Shown: positions 57,828 through 64,000 of the stretch, piece after piece
Layout: the number at the start of each line of letters is the position of its first letter
Numbering within the stretch: position 1 is the stretch's first letter
NCBI GenBank assembly: GCA_017621225.1
Contig: JAGATN010000023.1
Location: forward strand, 1-64,000
Source of the DNA: Muribaculaceae bacterium
GTDB taxonomy: Bacteria; Bacteroidota; Bacteroidia; Bacteroidales; Muribaculaceae
Reading direction: 5' to 3'
DNA: 64,000 nt
Notes under the pieces: model-generated
Database searches by the model: none
Told to the model about the DNA's origin: nothing
The model's input: only the letters and a program-made list of their open reading frames with translations
Made by a program: the position numbers and the translations under genes

Positions 57828-57871
57828 AAATAAAAAAAATACGGCCCAAACTTTTATGATAAGCCTGGGCC
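57828..57871 (-). terminator. Terminator of the cupin gene (minus strand)
   Basis: GGCCCAGGCTT pairs with its partner through eleven positions, two of them G-U, and on the minus strand is followed by a run of eight T (57832-57839). Confidence 0.65.
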
Positions 57872-57952
57872 AATTTTGGATGTGTGGCATCACAACCGTT
57901 GTTGCTTGCCGACCGATTGTGTACCCGTCCGTTGCAAGCTCAAACGTTATAA

Positions 57953-58363
57953 TTACAGTAGGTTTTCGCGCTCGGTTATCTCAGCGTCGGTCATCGTGTA
58001 GCCGCCGAGGCTGCCCTCTTTAGCTTGTATGCATATATAAGTCATCGGAGCGGCTGACGTGCACTTGAGATTGCGGTCGCAATTTGTGGCAACACGTATC
58101 ACGGAACCTTCAGCCACATCAAACACTTCGCCATCTACCTGAAATTTTCCTGCCCCGGAGAGAATGATATAGTTCTCCTCATTCGCCTTATGGCTGTGGA
58201 AAAATGGCACAGCCTGACCGGTGGGAAGCGTGCCGAATGAAATCTCGCACGATGTGGCACCGATGGCATCTTTTACAAACTGCTTTCCTTCAAATGCGTG
58301 GAGGGTGCCTACCGAGGCGTGGGCGAATTTTTCGCCGGAGTTGAGAATCTTTACTTCGTTCAT
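57953..58363 (-). CDS. Cupin-domain protein
   Basis: A 136-residue single-domain cupin. The first cupin motif is FFHSHKANEENYIILSGAG with His, His and Glu metal ligands; the second is GSVIRVATNCDRNLKC, where the usual His is Asn, so one metal ligand may be missing. Enzyme or binding role unknown. It is divergent from an HxlR regulator, which probably controls it. Confidence 0.85.
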   Translation of the reverse strand: MNEVKILNSGEKFAHASVGTLHAFEGKQFVKDAIGATSCEISFGTLPTGQAVPFFHSHKANEENYIILSGAGKFQVDGEVFDVAEGSVIRVATNCDRNLKCTSAAPMTYICIQAKEGSLGGYTMTDAEITERENLL

Positions 58364-58387
58364 AGTTTATGTTTTAAATATTTATGT

Positions 58388-58435
58388 TTAACTTTGCGTC
58401 AGATAGCCGCTATCGTTTTGATAGTGCAAAGTTAA
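58388..58435. promoter_or_regulatory. Inverted repeat with face-to-face -7 elements for cupin and hxlR-type genes
   Basis: TTAACTTTGC (58388-58397) and its exact reverse complement (58426-58435) flank a 28-base centre. Each arm holds TAACTTTG, pointing inward, so the two transcripts would overlap by about 20-30 bases. Confidence 0.5.
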
Positions 58436-58507
58436 TATGCTGACACGCAATTTGCAAGACGTTACGTCGGCGAAAGATAGTTACCCCAAAGTAAGCAATT
58501 ATTGATT

Positions 58508-58870
58508 ATGAACACATTACCGCTCAAAGAAAATTTGAAAAAATATACAGGCATAAGATCGTGCCCCGTAAGAAACATCATAGCACGCTTTTCGGGCAAG
58601 TGGTCAATACTCGTGCTGTGCGTGCTGGCAGAAAACGAGGCAACGAGATTCAACGAAGTAGCCAAGGCAATTCCTGACATATCACCCAAAGTGCTTACCG
58701 ATACTTTGAAGAATCTCGAATCGGCCGGATTGGTGGCACGAAAACTTTATGCCGAGATTCCGCCGAAAGTGGAATACTCTCTTACGGAACTCGGCAAAAG
58801 CCTGATGCCGCACATCGAAAACCTTGTCGGCTGGGCCATTGACAATTTCGACGCAATCAATCGCAAATAA
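58508..58870 (+). CDS. HxlR-family regulator
   Basis: A 120-residue winged-helix regulator with the family start: C22 in RSCPVRNII, FSGKWSILVLCVLAE, then RFNEVAKAIPDISPKVLTDTL (recognition helix) and a wing (PKVEYSLTELGKSL). HxlR proteins usually sense aldehydes, quinones or redox stress, sometimes through the N-terminal Cys. The start ATG 58508 was chosen over TTG 58502. It is divergent from the cupin gene. Confidence 0.92.
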   Translation: MNTLPLKENLKKYTGIRSCPVRNIIARFSGKWSILVLCVLAENEATRFNEVAKAIPDISPKVLTDTLKNLESAGLVARKLYAEIPPKVEYSLTELGKSLMPHIENLVGWAIDNFDAINRK

Positions 58871-58931
58871 CCGCTTAAAACTTATTCAAGTGCATACGGT
58901 CGCTAAACAATTAAATGTCAATTCATAGAAC

Positions 58932-58968
58932 GCGCCCCAAAGGTTTTTACATACAACCTTTGGGGCGC
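58932..58968. terminator. Bidirectional terminator between hxlR-type gene and rhaD
   Basis: A perfect 14-bp GC-rich stem (58932-58945 with 58955-58968) closes a 9-base loop. Neither side has a long T-run. Confidence 0.8.
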
Positions 58969-59009
58969 AGTTCATTTATATGCTTGATAATTGATAGTTC
59001 GGAGGCCGA

Positions 59010-59822
59010 TTACTTGGGCAAATTGAATGCGGCCGACATTTCTCTCATCTGCTCATCGGTCATGCCATCGGGAATGAAGCCCATAGAGCAAGCATCGCGA
59101 TATATAATGGCACTTTTTGACAGCGTATCTATCATATCAAAAGCTTCCATTACGTCGGGACCTACGGCAAATACGCCATGCTTTTCCCACATAACCACAT
59201 CGTAATCTTCATCGAGCGCCTTTATCGTAGCATCGGCAAGTTCTACCGACGAAGGCAACATATAAGGAACGATTCCAAGTCCGCGCGGACAGAATGCTTT
59301 GGTTTCAGGTATCATGCTCCACAAGAGCTTGGAAAGCACATCCTTTTTAAGGAACTTGGGATTGTGGCTCATGGCGATGAGTTCGATGGGATGCGTATGA
59401 ACCGAAGCCTTGTAATCAGATCCTTTGCCTATCAAATAGTTGTGCACGCTAAGATGCGACGGCAACTCCGATGTCGGTTTTACCGGCATGTCACCCACTA
59501 TTTCATAATGCGAACAATCGTCGAGTATTCGTATTATCGAACCATTTTCCATCGGTTTGCGCGCGAGATCACGCATTCGGCGATTGGTTCCCTTGCAATA
59601 AAAATATTTTCCTTTGAGCAAAGGGAGCTCAACGCCTATCGAAACGGGAGCTGATATGGCGGGCATTTTGCGAATGTCATCGTCGATAACATCGGTTACG
59701 TTTACCGTAATGTTGCCGCCGTTGCGTTCGGCCCACCCTTTAGTCCAGAGATATCCGGCCACTTCGGCCACGGCATCTATTTCACGTTTCAAATCATGAC
59801 GTCCGTCAAGTATTGAATTCAT
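59010..59822 (-). CDS. rhaD: Rhamnulose-1-phosphate aldolase
   Basis: A 270-residue class II aldolase that splits L-rhamnulose 1-phosphate into DHAP and L-lactaldehyde. The zinc and active-site segments are visible: GNITVNVTDVID (N of GGNxS-type loop), SVHTHPIELIAMSHN (two His ligands) and MWEKHGVFAVGPDV (third His). Last gene of the rha operon, six bases after rhaT. Closed by a bidirectional terminator. Confidence 0.95.
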   Translation of the reverse strand: MNSILDGRHDLKREIDAVAEVAGYLWTKGWAERNGGNITVNVTDVIDDDIRKMPAISAPVSIGVELPLLKGKYFYCKGTNRRMRDLARKPMENGSIIRILDDCSHYEIVGDMPVKPTSELPSHLSVHNYLIGKGSDYKASVHTHPIELIAMSHNPKFLKKDVLSKLLWSMIPETKAFCPRGLGIVPYMLPSSVELADATIKALDEDYDVVMWEKHGVFAVGPDVMEAFDMIDTLSKSAIIYRDACSMGFIPDGMTDEQMREMSAAFNLPK

Positions 59823-59828
59823 ATTTTT

Positions 59829-60836
59829 TCAAATTATTTGAGGTAAGAACGATGAGATAATAAGCACGGCCAACCCTACGACGAGCACCGTACGGGTTTT
59901 GACATCCGTACCACTCCACTCTTTCAGCAATATGCCCCATACGTTTGAGAAAGTGACGTTAAGGGCCATCAATATGCACCAGGAGAATGTGAGCAGCGTC
60001 GGGCTGTCGGCAAGAAATCCTTTACCGAGGCTCAATCCGAAAAACTGGCTGTACCAAAGCACCCCGGCAAGCGAACAGAACAATAGGTTGTTGATCCACA
60101 CGCTTCCTTTTGCATAATCGCTAAAAGTAGAATTGCGGCCATTGCAATACAAGCAATATGCGGCGTTTGTGATGAATCCGCCCAATGTAACGAGAAACGT
60201 AGCCGGAAGCGATCGGAACATTTCAGGAGTATCGGGGAAACATATGTCTTTGCCAAAGTCAAGACCTATGTTGAAGCAGGCACTCATGAAGCCGGCCAAC
60301 AATGCAACGGCTATTCCCTTGGTAAAGTTAAAGTCCTTTATGGCCTTTTTCTTCTCCTCGTCATTCAATCCGCGCGACTTGAGCGCACCGGCATATCCAA
60401 TTATGGCGATGCCCACAAGCGTCACCGCAACGCCAAATACCACCGAGAAGGTAAGCGATGCCGTCTGCCCGGTAAATACGGGAGCAAGTATGGTGCCAAG
60501 GGCCGCGCACGTGCCAAGGGCAAGCGACTGACCGAGAGCCACGCCGAGATAGCGCATCGACAAGCCGAACGTAAGCCCGCCCACGCCCCACAGCGCGCCA
60601 AAGAACATAGTGGTCAAAGCATCATTGCCCGAAGCGGAAATGATGCTCCATAGCGATTCGCCTGAAGGCACAGCAAGCATTGCGCCCAAAAACGGGAACA
60701 CGAGCCATGCGAATATGCCCTGAACGAGCCAAAAGCTTTCCCAGCTCCATGACTTAACCTTGTTGATGGGCACGTAGGAGCTCGATTGGCAAAACGCGCC
60801 GATGGCTATTATCAACAAGCCAATTATTATCTCCAT
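59829..60836 (-). CDS. rhaT: L-rhamnose/proton symporter
   Basis: A 335-residue transporter with ten membrane helices, the RhaT pattern: GAFCQSSSYVPINKVKSWSWESFW near the start, FGALWGVGGLTFGLSMRYLG, and VTLGGFITNAAYCLY. It brings L-rhamnose in with protons. Third gene of the rha operon; 15 bases downstream of rhaA. Confidence 0.94.
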   Translation of the reverse strand: MEIIIGLLIIAIGAFCQSSSYVPINKVKSWSWESFWLVQGIFAWLVFPFLGAMLAVPSGESLWSIISASGNDALTTMFFGALWGVGGLTFGLSMRYLGVALGQSLALGTCAALGTILAPVFTGQTASLTFSVVFGVAVTLVGIAIIGYAGALKSRGLNDEEKKKAIKDFNFTKGIAVALLAGFMSACFNIGLDFGKDICFPDTPEMFRSLPATFLVTLGGFITNAAYCLYCNGRNSTFSDYAKGSVWINNLLFCSLAGVLWYSQFFGLSLGKGFLADSPTLLTFSWCILMALNVTFSNVWGILLKEWSGTDVKTRTVLVVGLAVLIISSFLPQII

Positions 60837-60851
60837 TTCAATATATGGTTT

Positions 60852-62102
60852 TTATCGTTTGGAAGTAACTTCGCGTTCGTACTTCTGCACGTCGGCTATA
60901 TATCGTTCGCCTACGGGAACATTGTTGCGTTCGCAGAACATATCCCATACTGCACCCCAAGGCATCGACTTGCCTTCTTCGAGCATTGCGAGACGTTCGA
61001 ATCCCTTACCTTCGGCCTCATAGGCACGTAGCGTAGAGATCGGTTCGAGCAATGCCCTGAGCAGGCACTTCTGAGTGGCTCGAGTGCCTATTACGTATGC
61101 TCCGATACGATTTATGGAAGCATCGAAATAATCAAGACCGATGTGAACTCGGCTGAGAGCGCCACAACGCACTATCTCCTTGCACAGATCGAGGGTCTCG
61201 TCATTAATTATCGTCACATGGTCAGAATCCCAACGTACCGGGCGACTTACGTGCAACATCAGTTCGGGAACGAACAGCAACAGCGACGAAACTTTGTCGG
61301 CAATGCTTTCGGTAGGATGGAAATGACCCGTATCGAGTGTTATCATCTTCTGTCGAGACACGCCGTATCCGATATAAAAATCATTTGATCCGACGGTATA
61401 ACTTTCAAGCCCGATGCCAAACACTTTTGATTCGAGGCTATCCTTCATATTATCGTATTTCACCTTGAAAATTTCGTCAAGCGATTCTTTCAAAATGTCG
61501 CGATAGAGCATTCGGTTGACCGTCATGTCCTTCGAGCCGTCATGAATCCATACGTTGAGCATCGACGGATCGCCCTGACGTTTGCCCATTTCCTCGGCAA
61601 CTACACGACAACGTTTGGTGTGCTCTATCCAGAAATCACGTATGCCCTTATCGGGATTTGACAACGTAAGATCACCCGACTTGGGATGCGAGAATGAAGT
61701 AGAGTTGAAATCAAGCTTGATTCCATTTTCAAGCGCCCACTGAATCCAGCTTTCGAAATGACGAGGCTCTACCATATCGCGATCGACCGCTTCGCCTTTA
61801 AAATCGCCATATATTTCGTGAAGATTCAAGCGGTGCTTTCCCGGTATCATCGACATCGCTTTCAGAATGTCGGCTCTAACTTCATCGATATTGCGCGCGC
61901 GGCCCGGATAATTTCCGGTCGCCTGAATGCCCCCGGTCAGATCGCCGGCCGATTCGAATCCGCGCACGTCGTCAGTCTGCCAGCAATGCAGCGATATTTC
62001 AACCTTTTGCAATATGTCGAGTACCTTATCGGTATCAATTCCAATCTCATTGTAGCGTTCGCGGGCCATCTCATAGGCTTTCGCTATTAAATCCTTACTC
62101 AT
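60852..62102 (-). CDS. rhaA: L-rhamnose isomerase
   Basis: A 416-residue Mn-dependent (xylose-isomerase-like) TIM-barrel that turns L-rhamnose into L-rhamnulose. Metal-site segments are KLDFNSTSFSHPKSGDLTLS, WIHDGSKDMTVNR, TLDTGHFHPTESI (His ligands) and IGLDYFDASINR. Length fits RhaA. Second gene of the operon, 15 bases from rhaB. Confidence 0.95.
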   Translation of the reverse strand: MSKDLIAKAYEMARERYNEIGIDTDKVLDILQKVEISLHCWQTDDVRGFESAGDLTGGIQATGNYPGRARNIDEVRADILKAMSMIPGKHRLNLHEIYGDFKGEAVDRDMVEPRHFESWIQWALENGIKLDFNSTSFSHPKSGDLTLSNPDKGIRDFWIEHTKRCRVVAEEMGKRQGDPSMLNVWIHDGSKDMTVNRMLYRDILKESLDEIFKVKYDNMKDSLESKVFGIGLESYTVGSNDFYIGYGVSRQKMITLDTGHFHPTESIADKVSSLLLFVPELMLHVSRPVRWDSDHVTIINDETLDLCKEIVRCGALSRVHIGLDYFDASINRIGAYVIGTRATQKCLLRALLEPISTLRAYEAEGKGFERLAMLEEGKSMPWGAVWDMFCERNNVPVGERYIADVQKYEREVTSKR

Positions 62103-62117
62103 AATGCATTAATGTGT

Positions 62118-63599
62118 TTATTGTTTGTTTTTTAAAATTGTTTCCTTGTATTTGTGATATGCAGAGCTCCATATGTCAACGTCGACAGGCTCATAAACTG
62201 CCTGTTCGATGCTGTCGGCTACCAAACGACGACCGTCGTCAAGAGAGCTCAACTGACCCGACGCGCGCGCTTGCATCAAAACGTTGCCGAGCGCCGATGC
62301 CTCTGCCGGACCGGCTATCACTTTTCGGCCGATGGCCGATGCCGTAAAGGTGTTAAGCAATGCGTTGCGCGATCCGCCACCTATAATGTGCAGGCACTCG
62401 ATTCGTTCGGGGGCAAGAGCTTCGAGCATATCAAGCACCATACGATACTTCAATGCAAGGCTTTCGAATACCACACGCACGTATTCGCCATGATTGGCGG
62501 GAACTCGCTGCCCCGTATTACGACAATACTCGTCAATGGCGGCCGGCATATCTGAAGGACACACGAACATGGCATCGTCGGGATCGATGAATGCAATAAA
62601 TTCAGAAGCGCTTTCAGCCATTGACACCATTTCAGGATAAGAATACGACCGGCCATCCTCCTTCCATTTTTTAAGGCACTGCTCTATGATCCACATTCCG
62701 GTGATGTTTTTCAGCAGACGTATCGTGCCGTCAACGCCACCTTCGTTTGTAATGTTGTTTTTAACCGTGATTTCATTTATCACCGGCCGTGGCGACTCTA
62801 TGCCCATCAACGACCAGGTGCCGGAGCTGAGATATGCGAAGTTTTTCGTGCGCGCGGGAACCGCCGCGACCGCCGAAGCGGTATCATGGCCGGCAACGGC
62901 AACCACCGGCACCGCGCCAAGTCCTGTTTCGCGGCTCACCGACGGCAATAGCGTACCGATTACCGTGCCCGGCGAAACCATCGGCCCAAACAAATCGCTG
63001 CTCAAGCCAAGCGAACCAATCAATTCAGCGCTTACCTCCCTGCTACATGGATCGAGTATGGCTCCCGTAGAGGCTATGGTGTATTCAGTAACGGATTTAC
63101 CGGTGAGCATATACGACAATGCATCAGGCATAAATAGCAATTTTGACGCATTTTTAATCGATGTGGAATTTTTCAGGTCATTAAGTCTGAAAATGGTGTT
63201 GAAATCCATGTGCTGTATGCCGGTAGTCGCATATAACCGATCGGCATTCATCACATCGTCGAAGAAACGTTTCGATGCTCCAAGAGTAATGTCGGAGCGA
63301 TATGCGGTGGGGAGCCCTATGAAGGCACCGTCGCCATCGACGCTCACAAAATCGACACCCCAAGTGTCTATGCCAATCGAAGTAGGCGAAACGCCCATTC
63401 GAGCAACGGCTCTCAGACCATCCTTAATATGATCGAACAGCGAGTATATGTTCCAATAAAGCAAGCCGTTCAATTGATACATGGCATTAGGGAAGCGCGT
63501 AACTTCCTGCGTGGTCAGACATCCGTCAGCGATACGACCCAATATGGTACGTCCGCTCGTGGCGCCCAAATCAAAGGCTACATAACAGTTAGTATCCAT
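62118..63599 (-). CDS. rhaB: Rhamnulokinase
   Basis: A 493-residue FGGY-family kinase that phosphorylates L-rhamnulose at C1. ATP-site and domain motifs: YVAFDLGATSGRTILG at the N-terminus, GIDTWGVDF, AYRSDITLG, VAVAGHDTASAVAAVP and HIIGGGSRNALLNTFTA. I start at 63599: 13 upstream residues (to 63638) belong to the promoter region. First gene of the operon rhaB-rhaA-rhaT-rhaD. Confidence 0.95.
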   Translation of the reverse strand: MDTNCYVAFDLGATSGRTILGRIADGCLTTQEVTRFPNAMYQLNGLLYWNIYSLFDHIKDGLRAVARMGVSPTSIGIDTWGVDFVSVDGDGAFIGLPTAYRSDITLGASKRFFDDVMNADRLYATTGIQHMDFNTIFRLNDLKNSTSIKNASKLLFMPDALSYMLTGKSVTEYTIASTGAILDPCSREVSAELIGSLGLSSDLFGPMVSPGTVIGTLLPSVSRETGLGAVPVVAVAGHDTASAVAAVPARTKNFAYLSSGTWSLMGIESPRPVINEITVKNNITNEGGVDGTIRLLKNITGMWIIEQCLKKWKEDGRSYSYPEMVSMAESASEFIAFIDPDDAMFVCPSDMPAAIDEYCRNTGQRVPANHGEYVRVVFESLALKYRMVLDMLEALAPERIECLHIIGGGSRNALLNTFTASAIGRKVIAGPAEASALGNVLMQARASGQLSSLDDGRRLVADSIEQAVYEPVDVDIWSSAYHKYKETILKNKQ

Positions 63600-63623
63600 T
63601 GCATAGAAAATTATGTTTACACA

Positions 63624-63655
63624 CAAAGGTATGTACATTTAATCATCTTTACAAA
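63624..63655 (-). promoter_or_regulatory. Promoter of the rha operon
   Basis: On the minus strand TTTG (63652-63655), 20 bases, then TACCTTTG (63624-63631) match the Bacteroidota pattern well. The transcript would start near 63617. No regulator is encoded in the window; a binding site upstream was not resolved. Confidence 0.7.
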
Positions 63656-63792
63656 TAAAGCTTAAAAATAAGCATCCAAAAAACGTATCGGTCAAACGAA
63701 AGCCATAGCTCTTTCATTTAAAATCGTCCGAAGTGCCGACCGGCTTTTCTTGAATTTGCCCTATAAAATGGATGATTTCTGAAAAATGTACG

Positions 63793-64000
63793 CTACTGTT
63801 CTTGTTTTGGAATAGAGTATGGGGTAATGGGTATTAGGGTGTCAATTATGCATAAATCATCATTGCGAATGTCGCTGAATCTAACTGTTACATAGGCTGA
63901 CTGATTGGCTCTTTCAACAACATCCTTTCCTTTGTTCAGGTCAGTATAGAAATGGTCGCTGTAAGTCCATATCGGTTCTATGAGATATTTCCACTCGCCT
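63793..64000 (-). CDS. C-terminal 68 residues of an unidentified protein (5' end beyond window)
   Basis: The frame is open to the right edge and ends at the TAG at 63793-63795. The peptide looks real: WKYLIEPIWTYSDHFYTDL, then DVVERANQSAYVTVRFSD and a closing IPITPYSIPKQEQ. It is alternately polar and aromatic, like a beta-rich exported protein. I cannot name a family. Confidence 0.55.
   Translation of the reverse strand, partial: GEWKYLIEPIWTYSDHFYTDLNKGKDVVERANQSAYVTVRFSDIRNDDLCIIDTLIPITPYSIPKQEQ

Noticed and set aside
62686..63432. 248-codon open frame on the plus strand opposite rhaB
   Set aside because: Antisense to a well-conserved kinase; composition is of low complexity (Pro/Thr/Ser) and no family is visible.

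Overview
The window comes from a member of the Bacteroidota, order Bacteroidales, and gene content fits the Muribaculaceae/Bacteroides side of the order. Evidence: a fused MurF-alanine racemase, DUF4301, DUF4293, GSCFA and DUF6057 proteins, SecA with a C-terminal SEC-C zinc motif, an Lnb-type lipoprotein N-acyltransferase, many lipoproteins and small outer-membrane barrels, almost no Shine-Dalgarno sequences, and many promoters with the Bacteroidota -7 element TAnnTTTG. It is mainly chromosomal housekeeping and envelope DNA. I see no prophage, CRISPR array, rRNA or tRNA. No stretch longer than about 300 bases lacks a gene.

Layout. 1-1668: edge of an IS4-type insertion sequence next to a possibly clipped nuclease-like gene, a small membrane protein and a CysE-like acetyltransferase. 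1834-10405: NAD synthetase, a PepSY-like exported protein, an SPFH protein with a small RHH protein, a GH43 lipoprotein with a toroid glycosidase, and DUF4301. 10512-18944: GNAT protein, outer-membrane barrel, a 69-bp MITE-like inverted repeat, glycosyltransferase, Ogt methyltransferase, then the most unusual segment: one polypeptide joining an ECF-type sigma factor, a transmembrane helix and an outer-membrane beta-barrel, followed by a tightly overlapping radical-SAM / Gfo-Idh-MocA / CotH-kinase lipoprotein operon. 19111-30800: M48 protease, SurE, DUF4293, a three-gene operon (PorE-like OmpA lipoprotein, GSCFA, MurF-Alr), GH20 hexosaminidase and a PorT-like barrel. 30867-35473: acyl-CoA ligase, DUF6057 membrane protein and a beta-propeller lipoprotein with a CXXCH motif. 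35719-40390: two tandem TlpA-like thioredoxins, a two-component system and a candidate small RNA. 40416-55875: Y-family polymerase, U32 protein, GalE, Lnb, an alkaline-phosphatase-fold pseudoenzyme, SecA, a coiled-coil membrane protein, MgtC, a CPA2 antiporter and a GIN-repeat protein. 56023-58870: maltose-acetyltransferase-like and VOC genes facing a LuxR regulator, and a cupin gene facing an HxlR regulator; both pairs seem to start from face-to-face overlapping promoters. 59010-63599: the L-rhamnose operon rhaB-rhaA-rhaT-rhaD. 63793-64000: 3' end of an unrecognised gene.

How the genes work together. Much of the window serves the envelope: export (SecA), lipoprotein maturation (Lnb), peptidoglycan precursors (MurF-Alr), a type IX-like OmpA anchor, thioredoxins for periplasmic disulfides, and surface glycan enzymes. 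Rhamnose catabolism is complete from uptake to the aldol cleavage. The strongest candidate for something not yet described is 13954-18944: a sigma factor physically tethered to an outer-membrane barrel beside a radical-SAM/oxidoreductase/CotH-kinase operon. All functional assignments come from reading motifs by eye; no database search was possible.
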